Source: Cyanobacteriota bacterium (GTDB lineage Bacteria; Cyanobacteriota; Cyanobacteriia; Phormidesmidales; Phormidesmidaceae). Taken from it: 5,819 nt of DNA. The stretch spans positions 1 through 5,819 of the forward strand of contig JAQCHG010000135.1 of assembly GCA_027619675.1 (NCBI GenBank). The letters run 5' to 3'. Under the pieces are notes generated by a model that saw nothing but the letters and a program-made list of their open reading frames with translations, did not search any database and was not told where the DNA came from. This document shows, in pieces, positions 1 to 4,598 of the stretch. The position numbers and the translations under genes were made by a program. Position 1 is the first letter of the stretch, and the number at the start of each line of letters is the position of its first letter.

Positions 1-18
1 GAGGACGAGTGGTTCTAA
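1..18 (+). CDS. 3' end of an upstream gene, possibly dnaK (partial)
   Basis: One open frame enters from the left edge and ends at TAA (16-18), giving the last residues EDEWF. Acidic C-termini carrying a tryptophan occur in some cyanobacterial Hsp70 proteins, and the next gene downstream in the same direction encodes a J-domain protein. A dnaK-dnaJ arrangement is therefore a reasonable guess. Five residues cannot prove homology; the identification is inference from position. The stop lies 183 bases before the dnaJ start. Confidence 0.35.
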   Translation, partial: EDEWF

Positions 19-169
19 GCCCCGCGATCGGCTACCGCTAGCCCCCAGCGGCGATCGTCCACCACGGGACACCTGTTCCAACCTGTCCGCTAGGGGCTAT
101 CACCGCCTTTTCACCAAGTGTCGGGTTTGGATTGGCCACAACTTCTAGCTGATTTGGGCATAGGCCAGA

Positions 170-186
170 GCCCCTACCCAAGGGGC
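170..186 (+). promoter_or_regulatory. small hairpin in the dnaJ leader
   Basis: GCCCCT (170-175) and AGGGGC (181-186) form a perfect 6-bp stem with a 5-base loop, ending 15 bases before the dnaJ ATG. It has no T-tract, so it is not a typical intrinsic terminator. It could affect translation initiation or mark the 3' end of the upstream transcript. Its effect is unknown. Confidence 0.25.
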
Positions 187-201
187 CGCTGACGGTAAGG
201 T

Positions 202-1293
202 ATGCAGAATTTTCGCAACTACTTTGAGATTCTGGGGGTTGAGCAAGGGGCTTCCCAAGAGCAAATCAAACAGGGCTATCGCCAAATGGCCCGCAAATAT
301 CACCCTGACCTCAATCCGGGGGATAAGCAGGCGGAGGAAACCTTCAAACTGCTGGGGGAAGCCTATGAGGTGCTGTCGGATCCGGTGAAGCGGGGGCAAT
401 ACGAGGAATACAGCCGCTTTTGGAACCAGAAGGGCTTTCGTCAAGGCAAGCCCCAGCGCAACAGTCCCTTTCCCTTTGGCAAGGTTGATTTTGGTGAATT
501 TGGCGACTTTAACCGCTTCATCGATCAGTTGCTCAACCGCCGAGGCGAGTCCGGTGCGGATGCGCCCCAAGCCCCCTGGTCATCACCGCCCCCCGTATCC
601 AATGCTGGACGGGCGGCAGCGGGGGCAGATCCCTATCAGCGGCCTGCTGAGGCTAGGGATCGTCGGGCCACCGCCACGGCGGAGGCGGCCCCGCGATCGC
701 CCAGTGCTGCCACCACGGCCCGCCGTCAGGGAGCGGGCACGGGGCGGGGCGATCGCAGCCCCCTCGCCAGTCGTCGAGATGCCGAAGCCAACCTCACCCT
801 GCCCTTAGAAAAAGCCTACAGTGGCGGTCAAGAGCGCATTCGCCTAGAGGATGGCCGCTCCCTAGAGGTGGATATGCCGCCGGGTATGGTGACGGGCCAG
901 CGCATTCGCCTCAAGGGCCAGGGCATCGGTGGGGGCAACCTCTACCTACGCATTGAGGTAGAACCCCATCCGCTGTTTGTGCTCCAGGGCAATGATGTGG
1001 TCTGCCAAATTCCCATCACCCCCAGTGAGGCAGCGTTGGGGGGACCCATTGAAGTCCCCACCCTGGATGGTCTGGTAAAAATGACCCTGCCTGCGGGGGT
1101 GCAGACCGGGCGCAGACTGCGGTTAGCGGGGAAAGGCTATCCCTATGGCCAGCATCACCGGGGGGATCAAATTGTGGAGCTACGGGTGGTGGTGCCGGAG
1201 GTGCTCAGCGATCGCGAACGCGCCCTCTACAGCGAACTGCGGGAAACAGAACCCTTTAACCCCCGCGATTCCTTGATGCCCCCACGTCCCTAG
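202..1293 (+). CDS. dnaJ: type II J-domain co-chaperone (DnaJ family, no zinc finger)
   Basis: This is a cytosolic Hsp40 that would stimulate the ATPase of a DnaK partner and deliver unfolded clients. The N-terminal J domain covers about residues 4-70, with HPD at 34-36 and the usual following helix (EAYEVLSD, 53-60). A short Gly/Phe region (about 78-115) contains repeated Phe-Gly and Asp-Phe pairs. Residues 115-192 form a low-complexity linker rich in Ala, Arg, Pro and Ser. From about residue 193 to 345 the DnaJ C-terminal client-binding domains follow (LPLEKAYSGG at their start, LRLAGKGYP in the second). The CXXCXGXG zinc-finger repeats of classical DnaJ are absent, which makes this a CbpA/DnaJ2-like type II protein. 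The ATG at 202 gives the expected J-domain start, although only a weak, very close GGTAAGG precedes it. The 363-residue length is somewhat above the usual 310-340 because of the linker. Confidence 0.93.
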   Translation: MQNFRNYFEILGVEQGASQEQIKQGYRQMARKYHPDLNPGDKQAEETFKLLGEAYEVLSDPVKRGQYEEYSRFWNQKGFRQGKPQRNSPFPFGKVDFGEFGDFNRFIDQLLNRRGESGADAPQAPWSSPPPVSNAGRAAAGADPYQRPAEARDRRATATAEAAPRSPSAATTARRQGAGTGRGDRSPLASRRDAEANLTLPLEKAYSGGQERIRLEDGRSLEVDMPPGMVTGQRIRLKGQGIGGGNLYLRIEVEPHPLFVLQGNDVVCQIPITPSEAALGGPIEVPTLDGLVKMTLPAGVQTGRRLRLAGKGYPYGQHHRGDQIVELRVVVPEVLSDRERALYSELRETEPFNPRDSLMPPRP

Positions 1294-1314
1294 GGGCTGT
1301 CAACTGGGGCCATA

Positions 1315-1340
1315 TTGGGTTTCGCGAACGCTCCACCCAA
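1315..1340. terminator. possible stem-loop between convergent dnaJ and dcd
   Basis: TTGGGT (1315-1320) and ACCCAA (1335-1340) can pair around a 14-base loop that itself contains the palindrome TTCGCGAA (1321-1328). The element sits 22 bases after the dnaJ stop, where a terminator is expected. The stem is only 6 bp and no T-run follows on either strand, so this is a weak candidate. Confidence 0.22.
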
Positions 1341-1344
1341 CTAC

Positions 1345-1380
1345 AAATTTAGGCTGGGCAGAAAATTTAGGCTTGGCAGA
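1345..1380. repeat. 18-bp tandem duplication
   Basis: Two adjacent 18-base units, AAATTTAGGCTGGGCAGA (1345-1362) and AAATTTAGGCTTGGCAGA (1363-1380), differ at one position. They fill the end of the dnaJ-dcd spacer and stop 8 bases before the dcd stop codon. This looks like a recent slippage or recombination duplication in non-coding DNA. No function is apparent. Confidence 0.85.
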
Positions 1381-1388
1381 TCACTCGC

Positions 1389-1991
1389 CTATACCCGAGC
1401 CAGGGTGACCTGTTCTGGCTGATCTTGATACTTGCCCCGGCGGGTTTCGTAGCTGATTTGGCAGGGCTCCCCTTCAAAGAACAACAGTTGCACCACCCCT
1501 TCGTTGGCGTAGATGCGGCAGTCGGCACTAGAGGAGTTGGAAAATTCCAGCGTCAGGTGACCCCGCCAGCCCGCTTCGGCGGGGGGGAGGGTGGCAATGA
1601 TGCCGCAACGGGCATAGGTGGACTTGCCAATGCAAATGACGCTGATGTTGTCGGGCACTTGGATGCGTTCTAGCGCCACCCCAAGGCCATAGGAATGGGC
1701 GGGCAGGATAAAGTAGCTGCCGTTCTCATCGGTGCGCAGGGCGGTGGGTTCTAGGTTTTCAGGGTTAAAGTTCTTGGGGTCAAGGACAGTGCCGGGAACA
1801 TGGCGGAAAATGCGAAACTCCGCCGGGGACAGGCGAATGTCGTAGCCATAGGACGACAGGCCATAGCTGATAACCGGACGGGTATGGCCCAGATCCCCCA
1901 TCTCGACTCGACGCACCAGCTTGGGTTCAAAGGGGCTAATCAGCCCCCCTTGGGCGGCGGCGGCGGCGATCCAGGCGTCGTTTTTAATCAT
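1389..1991 (-). CDS. dcd: dCTP deaminase
   Basis: The enzyme deaminates dCTP to dUTP, which a dUTPase then converts to dUMP for thymidylate synthesis; it is cytosolic and normally oligomeric. From the ATG at 1991 the protein has 200 residues and starts MIKNDAW. Family features visible in order: SPFEPKLVRR (19-28), SYGLSSYGYDIRLS (42-55), the active-site segment GKSTYARCGI (122-131), and LEFSN (148-152), whose Glu149 corresponds to the catalytic general base. The end, GKYQDQP, is typical of the longer alphaproteobacterial/cyanobacterial form. A TTG at 2027 would add 12 residues (SSSPPFPSDKP) and overlap the stop of the upstream BtuR-like gene. I prefer ATG 1991 because family members begin near MIKNDAW, although neither start has a clear ribosome binding site. 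Close linkage to the upstream gene suggests co-transcription. Monofunctional deaminase is more likely than a bifunctional DCD-DUT enzyme, but sequence inspection alone does not settle that. Confidence 0.94.
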   Translation of the reverse strand: MIKNDAWIAAAAAQGGLISPFEPKLVRRVEMGDLGHTRPVISYGLSSYGYDIRLSPAEFRIFRHVPGTVLDPKNFNPENLEPTALRTDENGSYFILPAHSYGLGVALERIQVPDNISVICIGKSTYARCGIIATLPPAEAGWRGHLTLEFSNSSSADCRIYANEGVVQLLFFEGEPCQISYETRRGKYQDQPEQVTLARV

Positions 1992-2023
1992 GGGCTTATC
2001 GCTGGGGAACGGGGGACTGGAAC

Positions 2024-2578
2024 TCAAGGTATGAACTGACGGCGAAACTCGGTGACTTGATCGGCGATCGCCAATAAACTTTCCGGCATGTCAGGGCCTG
2101 TCAGCACCACATCCACTTGGGGCGGGCGCTGGGCTAAAAAGTGCAGCACCTCCGATTCCGCCAGCAGCCCCAAGCGGAGGGCAAGGCTGAGTTCATCCAA
2201 TACCACGAGGCTATAGCGGCCTTCCATGACGACCTGCTGCGTGTGAGTCCAGAGGCGGGCGATCGCGGCCCGTTCCCCCTCAGAGACCTGATCATCATGG
2301 ATGCAGCGGGGCATATCAGCCCGCAACCACTCCAATTGCTGCCCAAGCTGCATGGGTTGATCAGTCCCCTGGCGAATGCCCCCCTTAAGGAACTGCACCA
2401 CCAACACCGTCGCCCCCTGCCCAGCGGCCCGCACCGCCTGCACCATCACATTGGTAAAGAAGCTGCGATGGGGAGCCGTAAACACTTGCACAGTGCCAGA
2501 CAGGGCTTGTAGCAAGGGGTGAGTCCGGACGGGGGCCAGGGCGGGGCGAGCAGGCGAAACCTGGAGTTGGGAGACCAT
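2024..2578 (-). CDS. BtuR/CobA-like P-loop-fold protein with degenerate Walker A
   Basis: The 184-residue protein lines up by eye with ATP:corrinoid adenosyltransferase (BtuR/CobA/CobO) over about residues 30-180. Matching segments are VQVFT (30-34), RAAGQG (50-55), VVQFLKGG (60-67), a Walker B-like VVLDELS (125-131), QRPP (150-153), LTGPDMPESLL (159-169) and ADQVTEFR (172-179). Where BtuR has the Walker A loop GNGKGKTT, this protein has APHRSFFT (35-42), with neither the glycines nor the essential lysine. Ordinary ATP binding and corrinoid adenosylation are therefore doubtful. I recall cyanobacterial relatives with a similar loop, annotated only as P-loop NTPase family proteins, so this may be a conserved repurposed paralogue rather than decay; that rests on memory and is unchecked. 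The ATG at 2578 is the first start in frame. The stop TGA (2024-2026) overlaps the alternative TTG start of dcd, so the two genes are probably one transcript. The biological role is unknown. Confidence 0.85.
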   Translation of the reverse strand: MVSQLQVSPARPALAPVRTHPLLQALSGTVQVFTAPHRSFFTNVMVQAVRAAGQGATVLVVQFLKGGIRQGTDQPMQLGQQLEWLRADMPRCIHDDQVSEGERAAIARLWTHTQQVVMEGRYSLVVLDELSLALRLGLLAESEVLHFLAQRPPQVDVVLTGPDMPESLLAIADQVTEFRRQFIP

Positions 2579-2936
2579 TACCAGCGGGATGACTTTTTCA
2601 ATTGGCTAAATATAGCGCACTTTCTCAACCTAAGCCGCTTAACACCCTATATGTGTGGACATAGTTCAAATAAACTAATATTCACCATTCACCTTAGCCA
2701 TGACGACCTGCCCTCAGTAGAGATAGTGGAGGCAGAACAGGTAAAATTGATGCCAAAATCTTTTCAATGATACTCTGGCCAGTCACGTGATTGCGAGAAT
2801 GCATAGAACTAAAATTCATGTCCTGCAGGATCGGTGCTGTTCGAAGATTCCCCAAGCTTAAGTGAGCTTGCCAAGAAAATATTCGCAACAGAAAGGCATA
2901 GATACAGCCAATCAAATTCAAGCCAATAGAATTAAC
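2579..2936. other. low-GC spacer with no convincing gene
   Basis: Composition falls abruptly just upstream of the BtuR-like ATG; block 2641-2700 has 21 G+C in 60. No frame gives a protein I recognise. The minus-strand frame continuing from the stop at 2937-2939 stays open to 2694, but it lacks a good start and resembles nothing known to me. Small elements include a hairpin CAAGCT/AGCTTG (2853-2858 and 2865-2870, loop 6), the palindromes CTGGCCAG (2775-2782) and TCACGTGA (2783-2790), and a TATATT hexamer on the minus strand (2609-2614). That hexamer lies 30 bases before the BtuR-like ATG and could be its -10 box, but no good -35 is seen. The stretch may be the decayed remainder of an insertion. 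Confidence 0.5.
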
Positions 2937-3356
2937 TTAGGACTTTCGATAAAGCAACTCTCCATGTTGATATTCGAACGGTATATCATAGGTCTTCATG
3001 GCTAAATTCAATCGGGTGATAGCACGCTTAATATCCTGCTTTTTAACAATACCAAGTGCCCAATAGGAAATCTCAATGAGATCGAAGATCTTCTCTGGGT
3101 TCGATTCTGAACAGAAATAAATGCATAGTCTATCAATAGGGTTAACATTGCCTTCTGTAGATAGCCCTAGCTTCTTGATGATAGCTGCACAAAAAAGGTG
3201 TACTTTCTGATTAGTGCGAAACTGATTGGGATCCCCGATTTCTTCAAACCAAAATCTGATCACTAAAGTTCTAAAGTGAACAGAGGGTATAGGCAGATCT
3301 TCTAGCCTGCCAACCTTTCTCTGGAGTTCAGCTCGACGCTCACTAAATATCAGCAT
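2937..3356 (-). CDS. AbiJ/STM4504-like N-terminal domain protein, possibly truncated
   Basis: The protein has 139 residues and no membrane segment or signal peptide. By eye it resembles the N-terminal domain of AbiJ-type and STM4504/CBY_0614-type proteins, which are linked to phage abortive infection. IFSERRAEL (3-11) matches the FSxR opening. IPSVHFRTLVIRFWFEEIGD (23-42) matches a segment with Ile-Pro, Arg and aromatic residues. KIFDLIEIS (89-97) matches the family's DxIEF/DIIELS helix, and AITRLN (112-117) through FEYQHGELLYRKS (127-139) matches the closing IxxLN...Y.(Y/F)..GE(I/L)(I/L)...S strand. Full-length relatives as I recall them continue into a C-terminal effector-like helical domain after this point; here a TAA follows directly. 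It is therefore either a stand-alone domain or a truncated gene. ATG 3356 is the only sensible start and has no Shine-Dalgarno. Low GC and lack of HIP1 suggest acquisition. Family assignment is from remembered patterns and is moderate at best. Confidence 0.6.
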   Translation of the reverse strand: MLIFSERRAELQRKVGRLEDLPIPSVHFRTLVIRFWFEEIGDPNQFRTNQKVHLFCAAIIKKLGLSTEGNVNPIDRLCIYFCSESNPEKIFDLIEISYWALGIVKKQDIKRAITRLNLAMKTYDIPFEYQHGELLYRKS

Positions 3357-3401
3357 TTAGTAGTCAATAGCTTGAATTTCAATACTTTAACTGGCCAGAA
3401 C

Positions 3402-3440
3402 ACCAAGCGCGTCTATAATGATAAACGAATGCAGCTTGGT
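3402..3440 (+). promoter_or_regulatory. inverted repeat enclosing a consensus -10 box
   Basis: ACCAAGC (3402-3408) and GCTTGGT (3434-3440) are perfect 7-bp inverted repeats separated by 25 bases, with the sigma-70 consensus TATAAT at 3414-3419 between them. The -35 position (about 3391-3396, CTGGCC) is poor. If active, it would start a transcript near 3426 running toward rph, with a leader of about 250 bases. The repeat could be an operator or only a stem-loop. Promoter activity is inference. Confidence 0.25.
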
Positions 3441-3600
3441 TTGGGGTAAAAACCTCGATAGAATACGCTGTCATAAAGGTATTTTTCTCACACTTTGAAA
3501 TTCCAATATCACTGAAAATTTAAACATTTCAATAGATATTGTTTGCCAATGTCTATGTGCCGACAAGAATCGGCCATGGGGCTATGGACTTTGCTAGGAA

Positions 3601-3649
3601 CTCACGGCCCTTAGCCGTCAGGACTGCTGTATTCTGAGTGAGGTTTTTT
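3601..3649 (+). terminator. attenuator-like structure with T-run in the rph leader
   Basis: CTCAC (3601-3605) can pair with GTGAG (3638-3642), which is followed immediately by G and six T (3644-3649). Inside lies a compact hairpin, ACGGC-CCTTA-GCCGT (3604-3618), and a short TCAG/CTGA pair (3618-3621, 3634-3637). The outer stem and inner hairpin share two bases (3604-3605), so they are partly alternative. The element ends 11 bases before the rph ribosome binding site, placing a possible terminator inside the leader. This may be an attenuator, the end of a short upstream RNA, or chance. Confidence 0.3.
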
Positions 3650-3660
3650 CCCTGGACCCT

Positions 3661-3665
3661 GGAGG
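3661..3665 (+). promoter_or_regulatory. rph ribosome binding site
   Basis: GGAGG lies 7 bases before the ATG at 3673 and fixes that start. It is the only strong Shine-Dalgarno sequence I see in the window. It overlaps the second copy of a tandem CCCTGGA repeat (3650-3656, 3657-3663). Confidence 0.75.
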
Positions 3666-3672
3666 CACCCTG

Positions 3673-4389
3673 ATGACATGGCAGCGCCCTGACCAACGCC
3701 CCGCCGATGGGCTGCGGCCCGTGTCCTTTGAGCGGCACTTTACCCGCTTTGCAGCAGGCTCAGTGTTAGCCCGCTGTGGCCAGACCCAGGTGCTCTGCAC
3801 CGTATCCGTGCAGTCGGACGTGCCGCCGTTTTTGGCGGGCAGTGGCCGGGGCTGGCTCACGGCGGAATATCGCATGTTGCCGGGGGCCACCCCCCAACGG
3901 CAAAAACGGGAGCTGCTAAAACTGTCGGGGCGGACCCAGGAGATTCAGCGGTTGATTGGTCGCAGTCTGCGATCGACCCTGGATTTTGAAGCCCTGGGGG
4001 AACGCACCCTGGTGGTGGATGCCGATGTGCTCCAGGCGGATGCGGGCACTCGCACCACGGCAATCACCGGGGCCTACGTGGCCCTACGGGATGCGATCGC
4101 CACCCTGATGCAGTCGGGGGAACTCACCACCAATCCCCTGCGCCATCAAGTAGCGGCGGTGTCCGTGGGCATTGTGGCAGGCACCCCCCTGCTGGACCTG
4201 AAATATGAAGAGGATGTGGCGGCAGCGGTGGACTTTAACGTGGTGTTGAATGAAACCCTAGAAATTATTGAAGTCCAGGGCACCGCTGAGGAAGGCAGCT
4301 TTTCTCGCACCCAAATGAATCAACTGCTGGACCTAGCGGAGAAGGGCATCCAAGAACTCTTTACCCTGCAAAACCAGGCCATGGATTAG
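3673..4389 (+). CDS. rph: ribonuclease PH
   Basis: RNase PH is a phosphate-dependent 3'-5' exoribonuclease that trims the 3' ends of tRNA precursors; it is a cytosolic hexamer. The 238 residues match the normal length. Recognisable parts: the opening RP-(7 residues)-LRPVSF (5-19), GSVL (29-32), [11 protein letters not shown] (63-73), and [16 protein letters not shown] (85-100), whose first Arg (87) is the conserved phosphate-binding residue. These are followed by LGERT (108-112), [20 protein letters not shown] (116-135), VAAVSVG (160-166), LDLKYEED (174-181) with the metal-site Asp181, Asp187 in the next turn, and [13 protein letters not shown]. All catalytic positions appear intact. The linker before SGRT (QRQKRELLK) is shorter than in E. 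coli, as in cyanobacterial forms I recall. The start is set by the strong GGAGG upstream. The gene is probably transcribed alone: the neighbour on the left diverges and that on the right converges. Confidence 0.97.
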   Translation: MTWQRPDQRPADGLRPVSFERHFTRFAAGSVLARCGQTQVLCTVSVQSDVPPFLAGSGRGWLTAEYRMLPGATPQRQKRELLKLSGRTQEIQRLIGRSLRSTLDFEALGERTLVVDADVLQADAGTRTTAITGAYVALRDAIATLMQSGELTTNPLRHQVAAVSVGIVAGTPLLDLKYEEDVAAAVDFNVVLNETLEIIEVQGTAEEGSFSRTQMNQLLDLAEKGIQELFTLQNQAMD

Positions 4390-4504
4390 GGCCTTTCCCC
4401 GACCCTGCCCCCTGTTCCACCAGGCTGCCGCTTACCAATCTCCGGATGACCACGAGATAGCCCAATACTCCGCCTAGAATTTGAATTCCAGGCTCATAGC
4501 AGCC

Positions 4505-4521
4505 GTCCATTTTCAATGGAC
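4505..4521. terminator. perfect 7-bp hairpin between convergent genes
   Basis: GTCCATT-TTC-AATGGAC is a perfect 7-bp stem with a 3-base loop, and flanking ATAG (4496-4499) and CTAT (4524-4527) can add an outer stem across an internal loop. It lies in the 209-base spacer between the ends of rph and the transporter gene, where a bidirectional terminator would be expected. No T-run follows on either strand, so termination would have to be non-canonical. A protein-binding palindrome is an alternative. Confidence 0.4.
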
Positions 4522-4598
4522 TACTATCCTAGCGGTTAGAAGGTAAGACCGATGGGTGTCTAAGCAGGCGGTCCCGTCTGTGGGGGAGGGATGCATCC

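Larger units (their letters stand above)
3357..3672. other. spacer between the AbiJ-like gene and rph (divergent)
   Basis: No gene is supported here. The left part (to about 3545) is very AT-rich, with 13 G+C in 60 at 3481-3540, and the right part returns to the surrounding composition. Visible signals are TTGAA-T-TTCAA (3372-3382) just upstream of the AbiJ-like ATG, an inverted repeat enclosing a TATAAT (3402-3440), and an inverted pair TTGAAAT/ATTTCAA (3495-3501, 3526-3532). A 5-bp GCCGA/TCGGC hairpin (3559-3574) and the structured rph leader listed separately follow. The interval must contain promoters for both divergent genes, but none can be fixed with confidence. Confidence 0.6.

Noticed and set aside
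145..570. Long minus-strand open frame opposite the start of dnaJ
   Set aside because: It lies antisense to the conserved J domain, encodes no recognisable protein, and is explained by the codon composition of dnaJ.
2141..2512. Plus-strand open frame opposite the BtuR-like gene
   Set aside because: It is antisense to a protein with clear family motifs and its own product resembles nothing known.
2519..2770. Plus-strand open frame crossing the BtuR-like start into the low-GC spacer
   Set aside because: It spans two regions of very different composition, overlaps the BtuR-like gene start antisense, and has no recognisable motif.
2580..2936. Remnant of an insertion-sequence transposase
   Set aside because: I read the minus-strand frames and looked for DDE or family-specific motifs and for terminal inverted repeats with target duplication; none was convincing.
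2775..3398. Paired CTGGCCAG palindromes (2775-2782, 3391-3398) as ends of a mobile element
   Set aside because: An 8-base match is easily found by chance over this distance, and the sequences beside the two copies do not agree.
3487..3493. CTCACAC, part of the conserved loop motif of the cyanobacterial small RNA Yfr1
   Set aside because: Only seven bases match, the preceding ACTC is missing, and there are no flanking stems of the Yfr1 type.
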